A stretch of 5,871 bases of DNA. Source: Candidatus Bipolaricaulota bacterium (lineage in GTDB: Bacteria > Bipolaricaulota > Bipolaricaulia > UBA7950 > UBA9294). The notes below the pieces were generated by a model. That model was not told the origin of the DNA. It was given only the letters and a program-made list of their open reading frames with translations, and did no database searches. The stretch covers positions 202,455-208,325 of the forward strand of contig CP070725.1 in the NCBI GenBank assembly GCA_020350845.1, read 5' to 3'. The position numbers and the translations under genes were made by a program. Positions 1 through 4,965 of this stretch are shown piece after piece. Positions within the stretch are counted from its first letter, which is position 1; each line of letters starts with the position of its first letter.

Positions 1-612
1 GACGAAATCGTCGCCGTGAACGGGGTCCCCGTGGCCACGGCAACAGCCTTGATCATCGAACTCGACGACGCGTTGCCAAGCGACGAGATCACGCTCACGG
101 TCCACCGTGGCACAGAGGAGCACGCGCTCACGATCGCGGCCGAGGGCCACGATCTCCTTTCCCTGCTGATCGGCGTCACGTTCGAGTCCACGAACCTCAT
201 CTACCATCGCTTCGGACTCCTCCCCGGGCTACAGGCGGGGACGACGCAGTTCGTCGGCTACTTCCAGCTCTTCGGGGAGGTGATCGGCGGCGTCCTCCGC
301 GGGCGGATCGCACCCACAGAGGCGTTTCGCGGGCCGGTAGGAATCGCCCAGATGCTCGGCGAGAGCGTGGAACGAGGGGCGATGGACTTCCTCGTCGTCT
401 TCTCCCTGCTCAGCCTCAGCCTCGGGTTGATGAATCTGCTCCCGTTCCCCGCGTTGGACGGGAGCAGGATCGCGTTCTCACTCTACGAACTCGTCCGCAG
501 GAAGCCGTTCCCGCCGCAACGTGAGGGGCTGATCCATGCCATCGGCTTCCTTCTGTTGCTCGGCCTCTTCGTCCTCATCACCTATAAAGATCTGGTGACG
601 CTGTTCCGCTAG
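1..612 (+). CDS. rseP: RseP-type site-2 zinc metalloprotease (M50), C-terminal part
   Basis: This is the 3' portion (203 codons) of a membrane-embedded intramembrane protease gene. The N-terminal HExxH zinc site lies outside the window, so the CDS is open from base 1 in frame 1. The visible part begins inside a PDZ domain (DEIVAVNG at residues 1-8, domain ending near residue 50). It continues with hydrophobic membrane segments, a GPVGIAQ motif (111-117), and the third M50 motif NLLPFPALDG (145-154), whose Asp153 is the zinc ligand. A last transmembrane helix runs at about 177-194. In this family the enzyme cleaves membrane proteins such as anti-sigma factors within the bilayer. The usual LDGG appears as LDGS, a mild variation. 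In many bacteria rseP follows dxr of the MEP pathway, and here it converges on ispF with a 26 bp gap. The family call is secure; the substrate is unknown. Confidence 0.93.
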   Translation, partial: DEIVAVNGVPVATATALIIELDDALPSDEITLTVHRGTEEHALTIAAEGHDLLSLLIGVTFESTNLIYHRFGLLPGLQAGTTQFVGYFQLFGEVIGGVLRGRIAPTEAFRGPVGIAQMLGESVERGAMDFLVVFSLLSLSLGLMNLLPFPALDGSRIAFSLYELVRRKPFPPQREGLIHAIGFLLLLGLFVLITYKDLVTLFR

Positions 613-638
613 CGTAGGAGAGATCGGATTCGAAGAGC

Positions 639-1145
639 TCACGACAACTGCGTCGCGTGAAGCGGCGCGATCAGACAGGCGCAGGTCGCCGCGATCGCTT
701 CCCCCTGGCCGACGGGGCCGAGCCCTTCGCCGGTCTTCGCTTTGATCCCCACGTCTGTGATCGGGAGACGCAGGTGCTCCGCGATGCATTCCCTGATCGC
801 CTCTCGGTAGGGAGCGAGACGAGGAGCCTCGGCGTGCACGACGCAGTCCACGTTGACCGGACGCCACCCTGCCTCGCCAAGCAGCGTCATCACGCGATCG
901 AGCAGCGTGAGGCTCGAGACGCCCTCGTATCGCGGGTCATCGTCGGGGAAGTGCTCCCCGAGATCGCCGAGTGCGGCGGCACCGAGCAGCGCGTCGCACA
1001 CCGCGTGCACGAGAACATCGGCGTCTGAGTGGCCCACAAGGCCTGAGGAGAACTCGATGGAGACGCCCCCGAGGAGCAGCGCCCGCCCCGACTCGAGGCG
1101 GTGGATATCGGTCCCCAGGCCGACACGCAACGTCTTGTCAGGCAT
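639..1145 (-). CDS. ispF: 2-C-methyl-D-erythritol 2,4-cyclodiphosphate synthase
   Basis: IspF converts CDP-ME 2-phosphate to MEcPP plus CMP in the cytosolic MEP pathway to isoprenoids. The 168-residue product is close to the usual 155-165. Visible motifs are GTDIH (11-15, with metal ligands Asp13 and His15), GHSDADV (38-44), the third metal ligand His47 in LVHAVCD, GDLGEHFPDDDP (60-71), and the nucleotide-contact segment KAKTGEGLGPVGQGEAI (135-151). ATG at 1145 is chosen because the IspF fold starts about seven residues later and a G-rich ribosome site (1153-1158) lies 7 nt upstream. Longer in-frame extensions only read recX sequence in another frame. The start overlaps the recX stop by 8 bp, which suggests translational coupling and makes ispF the last gene of a recA-recX-ispF unit. 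All active-site residues appear intact. Confidence 0.97.
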   Translation of the reverse strand: MPDKTLRVGLGTDIHRLESGRALLLGGVSIEFSSGLVGHSDADVLVHAVCDALLGAAALGDLGEHFPDDDPRYEGVSSLTLLDRVMTLLGEAGWRPVNVDCVVHAEAPRLAPYREAIRECIAEHLRLPITDVGIKAKTGEGLGPVGQGEAIAATCACLIAPLHATQLS

Positions 1146-1587
1146 CGTCCGTCCCCCCGTCGGTGCCTTCCAGCGCAGCCGCCTTGGCCACCCGGATCGC
1201 GAGGCCCCGCGGGAAGCCGCGGCGGGTGAGATAGGAGACGACGCGGGGCAGTCGGCGATCTGCATCGACCCCCGAGAGACGTCCCGTCCGTTGCCGCGCC
1301 AGCTCGAGCGCGAGCGGGGTCTCCCTCTCCGGCGGGTAGAGATCATCAAGGAGTACTGCGATCAGCTCCGCCTCTACGCCGAGGTCGGAGAGCTCGACGC
1401 GGACGGCGCGACGCGAGAGCGGTCGGCTCTGGAGGCAATCCTCGATCCACAGCTTGGTGAACGCACGATCGTCGAGGAGGCCTTCGGACCGCGCCTGGGC
1501 CACCGTACGATCGACTTCGTGCGCGGTGTGTCCACGCTGGATAAGCCTCGTGCGCGCCTCGGCCACGGTGCGCGGCCGATATCTCAA
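1138..1587 (-). CDS. recX: RecX family regulator of RecA
   Basis: RecX binds RecA filaments and limits their extension or activity. The 149-residue product is mostly charged helices. It carries the family core LLDDRAFTKLWIED (37-50) followed by SRRAVRVELSDLGV (58-71), and ends with a third repeat containing VVSYLTRRGFPRGLAI. It lies directly downstream of recA, the classic arrangement, and overlaps ispF by 8 bp. The start is uncertain. The only standard start codon in the open frame is TTG at 1587. Family-like sequence (DLLRLLRYRPRT, with the regular leucine spacing of the RecX first helix) continues upstream of it to about 1614, and the frame is closed by a stop at 1651-1653. The true start may be a non-standard codon, or the annotated N-terminus may be cut short by a missing base. 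The family call itself is firm. Confidence 0.88.
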   Translation of the reverse strand: MRYRPRTVAEARTRLIQRGHTAHEVDRTVAQARSEGLLDDRAFTKLWIEDCLQSRPLSRRAVRVELSDLGVEAELIAVLLDDLYPPERETPLALELARQRTGRLSGVDADRRLPRVVSYLTRRGFPRGLAIRVAKAAALEGTDGGTDDA

Positions 1588-1640
1588 CAGCCGGAGTAGA
1601 TCGCGCCTCGCGTCACTCGTCGGCGGTCTCCTTCTCCTCC
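1584..1640 (-). promoter_or_regulatory. recA/recX junction: purine-rich ribosome site, GTG/TGA overlap and ten-codon mini-ORF
   Basis: On the minus strand the last codons of recA contain a strong purine tract, GGAGGAGAAGGAG (1640-1628), able to act as a ribosome site. The recA stop TGA (1615-1613) overlaps a GTG (1616-1614), the usual geometry for coupled translation. That GTG opens a frame of only ten sense codons and ends at TGA 1586-1584. This stop in turn overlaps the TTG (1587-1585) that opens recX. Read literally, ribosomes could pass recA -> mini-ORF -> recX by two successive stop/start overlaps. The alternative is a single lost base that split the recX 5' end. The geometry is seen directly; the function is inferred. 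Confidence 0.45.
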
Positions 1641-2635
1641 GACGACGTTGTCAGCCCGGCGGCCTCGCGGATCGCCGCCTCGACGGCGTCGGCAAGCTCC
1701 GTGTCCTCCTCGAGAGCACGCGCGCTGTTGCCCACACCCTGTCCGAGGCGCGTGTCCCCGAAGGAGAACCACGAGCCGGAGCGCGTGATCACGCCGTGTT
1801 GCTCTCCCGTGTTGATCAGGTCTCGAGAGCGGACGATCCCTCGCCCGTAGATCACATCGAAGGTTGCTTCCCTGAACGGCGGCGCGACTTTGTTCTTCAC
1901 CACACGCACGTTGACCCGCGTGCCGACCTGTTCCGCTCCCTCCTCGATCTTCCCCGACGGCCACAGGCTGAGTCGCACCGAAGCGTAGAACTTGAGTGCT
2001 CGTCCTCCCGAGGTCGTCGTGCTCGGCCCGAAGCGACTGCCGCTGATCATCGAGCGGAGCTGGTTGGTGAAGACGACGACGGTCTTCGACTGCGAGATCG
2101 CCCCGGACAGCTTGCGCATCGCCTGGCTCATCAGTCGTGCCTGGAGGCCGACCTGGGAATCCCCCATCTGACCTTCAATCTCGGCAGTCGGCACGAGGGC
2201 GGCGACCGAGTCGATCACGATGATGTCCACTGCCCCGCTGCGTGTCAGCTGCTCGGTGATCTCCAGTGCCTGCTCCCCGGAGTTCGGCTGCGACAGCAGG
2301 ATGTGGTCGAGATCCACGCCGAGTGCTCTCGTGTACGTCGGGTCCAGCGCGTGCTCCGCATCGATGAACGCCGCCGTGCCGTCCCGCTTCTGCATCTCGG
2401 CGATCAGATGAAGCGCGAGTGTCGTCTTCCCGCTCGCCTCCGCCCCGAAGATCTCGACAATCCGACCTCGCGGAACACCCCCGACGCCGAGGGCGACGTC
2501 CAGCGCGAGGGAGCCTGTGGGGACCGTCTCTACCTGGAGGACCTGCGCGCCCTCCCCGAGCCACATGATCGAGCCATCGCCGTAGGCCTTGCGAATCTGT
2601 TTCAGTGTGCTTTCCAGGACTTCCTGTTTGCCCAT
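1613..2635 (-). CDS. recA: RecA recombinase with divergent DNA-binding loop L2
   Basis: RecA forms ATP-dependent filaments on single-stranded DNA, drives strand exchange and triggers LexA self-cleavage where LexA exists. The 340-residue product is of normal length. Walker A is GAEASGKTT (64-72), catalytic Glu94 sits in DAEHALD, Walker B is VDIIVIDS (136-143), and L1 lies in IEGQMGDSQVGLQARLMSQ (153-171). The ATP-cap lysines are kept in VRVVKNK (243-249), and the tail is acidic. Start ATG 2635 has GGAGGGGG (2654-2647) 11 nt upstream. L2 is unusual: it reads GSRFGPSTTTSGGRALKF (199-216) where most RecAs have GVMFGNPETTTGGNALKF. The key Phe202 is kept, but the Glu equivalent to E. coli Glu207 is Thr, and one extra residue precedes the loop. 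The next strand reads VRLSLWP instead of VRLDIRR, and Trp25 replaces the usual Arg or Lys of IMRLG. The gene heads recA-recX-ispF. Confidence 0.98.
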   Translation of the reverse strand: MGKQEVLESTLKQIRKAYGDGSIMWLGEGAQVLQVETVPTGSLALDVALGVGGVPRGRIVEIFGAEASGKTTLALHLIAEMQKRDGTAAFIDAEHALDPTYTRALGVDLDHILLSQPNSGEQALEITEQLTRSGAVDIIVIDSVAALVPTAEIEGQMGDSQVGLQARLMSQAMRKLSGAISQSKTVVVFTNQLRSMISGSRFGPSTTTSGGRALKFYASVRLSLWPSGKIEEGAEQVGTRVNVRVVKNKVAPPFREATFDVIYGRGIVRSRDLINTGEQHGVITRSGSWFSFGDTRLGQGVGNSARALEEDTELADAVEAAIREAAGLTTSSEEKETADE

Positions 2636-2646
2636 GCCTGTTCGTG

Positions 2647-2654
2647 CCCCCTCC
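2647..2654 (-). promoter_or_regulatory. recA ribosome binding site
   Basis: The minus strand reads GGAGGGGG ending 11 nt before the recA ATG at 2635. The spacing is slightly long, but this is the only purine-rich tract in the leader close enough to serve. It supports ATG 2635, which is also where RecA homology begins. Confidence 0.6.
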
Positions 2655-2673
2655 GACGGTTGTCTCCTTCGAG

Positions 2674-2702
2674 ATCATAGGCGATCACGGCCCGACGCGC
2701 AA
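2674..2702 (-). promoter_or_regulatory. Predicted sigma-70-type promoter of recA
   Basis: On the minus strand TTGCGC (2702-2697) is separated by exactly 17 nt from TATGAT (2679-2674). The -10 matches the consensus at five of six positions and the -35 only at its TTG. Transcription would start near 2667, giving a leader of about 30 nt before the recA ATG. The -10 lies within GATCGCCTATGATC, a weak GATC-N6-GATC arrangement. I found no LexA box of the E. coli, Gram-positive or alphaproteobacterial type between 2636 and 2769. The rest of this 134 bp gap holds nothing else I can assign. Confidence 0.5.
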
Positions 2703-2769
2703 CGGGCATCCACTTAGCTCCTGCGCCTGAGATCCACAAGGGAACAAGGAAATCGCTCAATACGAGGAT

Positions 2770-3693
2770 CTACTGACTTTGCTCCTGAGCAATGGTCATC
2801 TGATCGAAGAACCGCTGTGCCTCTTCGCGATCGACATTCCCCAACCGCAGGCCATGGCCGTCGATGTCGACGACCACGTCGCGACCGTCGAGCGAGAGCC
2901 GCACCCGATCGATGGGATGCTCGCGCCCGACGCCGAATGCCGCGAGAGACGTTCGGACGAGGGCTTTCGTCCCACGATAGATCCACTTCGAGAGGGCCCG
3001 GGAGAGGCGATTCCCGTCCTCGACGGGTTCCGCCCCCGGCTGAAGCTCCTTGGAGATCTCGAGCACGAGGGTAGAACGGTCGGTCAGGACGAGGGTCACG
3101 AGATCTCCTCCGTCGGTCAGTCGTGCGCGTTCGGCCATCCACGCGACCTCGAAGATCTCCTCGCTTCCGAGTCCCTTCAACGCCCTCGTTCCCAGAGGGA
3201 TGTAGCGCAGGTCCTCCGACAGGGTGGCCGCTTGCTGGACGGACGAGGAGACGAGGATCTGCCCTCCCTTGGCGAGCGCCGAGATCCGCTGACTGAGGTT
3301 GACGGAGTGCCCGATGAGATCGTTCTCGGTCATGATCGGGGTTCCCGCGGCGAGTCCGATCCCGACATCGATCGGCGCCTCGTCGGACGTTCGGTTCCGC
3401 GCTGCGATCGACCGCTGAATCCGCGCGGCTCCCGCAAGTCCGTTGCTGGGATCAGGAAACGCCGCCATCACGCCGTCCCCGAGTGACTTCACCAGGACCC
3501 CTTCCGACTCCTGGATCGCTTCCTCGAGCAACCGCTGATGGAGACGAGAGAGCTGGAACGCGGCGCGATCTCCTTCACGTGCGGTATACGACGAGAAGCC
3601 GCGGATGTCGCTGAACATCACGGCAATGCCTTCGCCGCTCTCCAGCGCTGCCCGCAACCGCTGTCGGTTCTTGAGTGTTGTGCTCCAGGACAT
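2770..3693 (-). CDS. Class III adenylate/guanylate cyclase with unassigned C-terminal domain
   Basis: This 307-residue soluble protein starts at ATG 3693, which has GGGAG (3703-3699) 5 nt upstream. The longer TTG and ATG alternatives at 3741 and 3705 lie in the promoter or lack a ribosome site. The catalytic domain spans about residues 22-185. FSDIRGF carries metal Asp29, VKSLGDG carries Lys69 and metal Asp73, NDLIGHSVNLSQR carries Asp125, Asn132 and Arg136. These are the six canonical metal, base-recognition and transition-state positions, so the enzyme should be active as a homodimer. Lys plus Asp at the base-recognition positions favours ATP, making cAMP. Residues of about 186-307 form a tail with a strand-rich ending around RVRLSLDGRDVVVDIDGHG that I do not recognise. 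There is no membrane segment or signal peptide. The gene diverges from a cyclic-nucleotide-binding protein gene. The cyclase call is firm; substrate choice is inferred. Confidence 0.93.
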   Translation of the reverse strand: MSWSTTLKNRQRLRAALESGEGIAVMFSDIRGFSSYTAREGDRAAFQLSRLHQRLLEEAIQESEGVLVKSLGDGVMAAFPDPSNGLAGAARIQRSIAARNRTSDEAPIDVGIGLAAGTPIMTENDLIGHSVNLSQRISALAKGGQILVSSSVQQAATLSEDLRYIPLGTRALKGLGSEEIFEVAWMAERARLTDGGDLVTLVLTDRSTLVLEISKELQPGAEPVEDGNRLSRALSKWIYRGTKALVRTSLAAFGVGREHPIDRVRLSLDGRDVVVDIDGHGLRLGNVDREEAQRFFDQMTIAQEQSQ

Positions 3694-3696
3694 GCG

Positions 3697-3703
3697 CTCT
3701 CCC
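3697..3703 (-). promoter_or_regulatory. Ribosome binding site deciding the cyclase start
   Basis: The minus strand reads GGGAGAG, with GGGAG ending 5 nt before ATG 3693. The in-frame ATG at 3705 would overlap this tract, and the TTG at 3741 lies upstream of the -10 box, so ATG 3693 is preferred. Confidence 0.65.
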
Positions 3704-3704
3704 A

Positions 3705-3734
3705 TTGCAGAAGGGCTGTTCTGTATTATATCAT
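3705..3734 (+). promoter_or_regulatory. Possible opposing promoter for the cNMP-binding/hydrolase pair
   Basis: On the plus strand TTGCAG (3705-3710) is followed after 18 nt by TATCAT (3729-3734). TATATC (3727-3732) at 16 nt is an alternative -10. It overlaps the cyclase promoter, so the two transcription units may share one control region and compete for polymerase. A leader of about 30 nt would precede ATG 3774. The boxes are imperfect. Confidence 0.4.
3708..3723. repeat. Short dyad CAGAA-N6-TTCTG in the divergent promoter region
   Basis: A perfect inverted repeat with 5 bp arms, CAGAA (3708-3712) and TTCTG (3719-3723), covers the predicted cyclase transcription start and lies inside the spacer of the opposing promoter. 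The position suits an operator for both units. It does not resemble the CRP site (TGTGA-N6-TCACA). A 5 bp dyad can arise by chance, so this is a suggestion only. Confidence 0.3.
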
Positions 3735-3752
3735 CGCCCAAACCGGCACCAA
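3725..3752 (-). promoter_or_regulatory. Predicted promoter of the cyclase gene
   Basis: The minus strand has a perfect TATAAT (3730-3725), the most AT-rich spot in a GC-rich window. It is preceded at 16 nt by TTGGTG (3752-3747), a weak -35. Transcription would begin near 3718, about 25 nt before ATG 3693. The match of promoter, leader length and ribosome site makes this assignment fairly good. Confidence 0.6.
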
Positions 3753-3760
3753 CCGTGGCA

Positions 3761-3766
3761 AAGGAG
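3761..3766 (+). promoter_or_regulatory. Ribosome binding site of the cNMP-binding protein gene
   Basis: AAGGAG lies 7 nt before ATG 3774. It fixes the start there and excludes the upstream in-frame ATG at 3675, which would read through the cyclase 5' end. Confidence 0.75.
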
Positions 3767-3773
3767 CGTGACC

Positions 3774-4193
3774 ATGGACGAAGGACAGATCCTCAGTCAG
3801 CTGAAGACGGCGCCACTCTTCTCGCGAGTCCCCGAGAAGGGCTTGAAGGCGATACTCCGTTCAGCGACCGAGAAGAAGTTCGAGGCGGGCGAGAGGATCG
3901 TCAACGAAGGTGACAGCGGCACAGGCTTCTACCTCATCCTCAACGGCCGCGCCGAGGTGACGCGCGGCGAGGAGAAGCTCGCGACGCTGGGGGAAGGTGC
4001 CTTCTTCGGCGAAATGGCACTGCTCGACGGCGCTCCGCGATCCGCGGACGTGACTGCCGTGGAGGACTCCCAGTGTCTCGTCCTCACGCCATGGACCATG
4101 CGCAGCGTGGTCAGCGCGAATCCTGACGTCTCGTTGGCGATGCTCGAAGAACTCGCTCGCCGGCTTCGAGAGACCGAGCGGACGCTCAGCTAG
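3774..4193 (+). CDS. Stand-alone cyclic nucleotide-binding domain protein
   Basis: This 139-residue protein is one Crp/Fnr-type cyclic nucleotide-binding domain. Residues 13-33 (APLFSRVPEKGLKAI onward) form the N-terminal helices. GERIVNEGDSGTGFYLILNG (39-58) is the first half of the beta roll. The phosphate-binding cassette is FFGEMALLDGAPRSA (77-91), in which Glu80 and Arg89, the residues that hold the ribose and cyclic phosphate, are present, so ligand binding is expected. The chain ends after the C-helix (120-139). There is no helix-turn-helix, kinase, channel or membrane part, so it is not a CRP transcription factor and must signal by contact with another protein. ATG 3774 has a strong AAGGAG (3761-3766) 7 nt upstream, and the longer upstream reading has no such site. 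It diverges from a cyclase gene and is 8 bp from the next gene, a hydrolase. The domain call is firm; its partner is unknown. Confidence 0.93.
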   Translation: MDEGQILSQLKTAPLFSRVPEKGLKAILRSATEKKFEAGERIVNEGDSGTGFYLILNGRAEVTRGEEKLATLGEGAFFGEMALLDGAPRSADVTAVEDSQCLVLTPWTMRSVVSANPDVSLAMLEELARRLRETERTLS

Positions 4194-4201
4194 CACTCCG
4201 A

Positions 4202-4945
4202 ATGTCGAAGATCGCCGTGACGTGCCTCGGCTCGGGGGCCGCCCTGAGCCGAGGTCGATTGTGGAGCAGCATGTTGCTCGATGACCGGTTGCTGCTCGGA
4301 CTCCCGCCGTCGGCCGTTCCCGAGATGTACCGGCAGGGGAAGGACCCGGCGAAGATCGGGCACATCTTCATCAGCCATCTTCACGCCGACCACTACTTCG
4401 GCCTTCCGTTCCTCCTCCTTCCCTACCGGGTCGGGATCCTCACCCGCGAGACGCCGCTCCAGATCGTCGGCCCGAAAGGCCTCGCCGACGCGACGGCTGA
4501 GGTCTGCCGCTACGCCTGGCCGGGGATCCATCGGAAGGGCTGCCTCACCGACCTACCGGTAGTGTTCACGGAGATCGAGGAGCGAGGCGAAGGGGAGGTC
4601 GGCGGGCTACGGTTCGAGGCGGTCTACACGAACCACTTCGACATGCTCTCGTTCGGGTACAAGATCTACCTCGGGGAGCGGACGATCGCGTTCACGGGCG
4701 ACACCGGCGAATGCGAAGCGCTGGACCGCTTCCTCGAGGACGTGAGCCTACTGATCACGGAGTGCACGCACTCCGACCCCAAGGAGACAGTGAGTGCGGG
4801 GCACCTCGGGGTCGATTCGATCCGGCGCTTCGCCGCCGTCCTCCGGCCGCGCGGGATCCCGATCCTTGCGACCCATCTCACCAGCGAACCCCCACCCATC
4901 GAAGGTGTCACCGCGGCACAGGACGGCGGCCACTACGAGCTCTAG
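4202..4945 (+). CDS. RNase Z-like MBL-fold metallohydrolase, possible cyclic nucleotide phosphodiesterase
   Basis: This 247-residue cytosolic metallo-beta-lactamase-fold hydrolase resembles RNase Z. The N-terminus has the strand and glycine loop LGSGAA (9-14). The metal motif is SHLHADH (58-64: His59, His61, Asp63, His64). Further ligands are His145 (TNHFD), Asp167 (FTGDTGE) and His225 (THLT), and His201 (AGHLG) matches the catalytic-motif His of RNase Z. The core two-metal centre is therefore complete. His145 and Asp167 are only 22 residues apart, whereas true RNase Z inserts its long tRNA-binding arm there, so tRNA processing is unlikely. The MBL fold also includes cyclic nucleotide phosphodiesterases (class II PDEs, phage Apyc1). 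The gene begins 8 bp after the cNMP-binding gene with no clear ribosome site, suggesting coupled translation. Fold and catalysis are well supported; the cyclic nucleotide substrate is inferred from neighbours and the missing arm. Confidence 0.88.
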   Translation: MSKIAVTCLGSGAALSRGRLWSSMLLDDRLLLGLPPSAVPEMYRQGKDPAKIGHIFISHLHADHYFGLPFLLLPYRVGILTRETPLQIVGPKGLADATAEVCRYAWPGIHRKGCLTDLPVVFTEIEERGEGEVGGLRFEAVYTNHFDMLSFGYKIYLGERTIAFTGDTGECEALDRFLEDVSLLITECTHSDPKETVSAGHLGVDSIRRFAAVLRPRGIPILATHLTSEPPPIEGVTAAQDGGHYEL

Positions 4946-4965
4946 TCCTCCCGCATGATGTCGTG

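Noticed and set aside
613..638. Possible terminator between the convergent rseP and ispF genes
   Set aside because: Only tiny palindromes (TTCGAA, GAGCTC) are present, with no stem of useful length and no T run.
1454..2680. A 408-codon plus-strand open frame opposite recA
   Set aside because: It is antisense to a clear recA, is rich in Arg and has no recognisable motif or ribosome site. Such frames are common opposite GC-rich genes.
2708..2737. Two direct copies of ATCCAC, 24 bp apart, upstream of the recA -35
   Set aside because: Six-base repeats at this distance are expected by chance, and no third copy or dyad supports a binding site.
2779..3486. A 235-codon plus-strand open frame opposite the cyclase
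   Set aside because: The minus-strand cyclase has conserved motifs along its length; this frame has none.
3719..3735. CTGTATTATAT resembling half of an E. coli LexA box
   Set aside because: The second half (ACAG at the right spacing) is absent, and the TATAAT of the cyclase promoter explains the AT-rich run.
2770..4945. Pycsar anti-phage system
   Set aside because: The cNMP-binding protein lacks the TM or TIR effector part that defines Pycsar, so a defence label is not supported, although the cyclase-plus-sensor logic is similar.
4946..4965. Possible bidirectional terminator between the hydrolase and thymidine kinase genes
   Set aside because: The 20 bp gap has no inverted repeat or T run.
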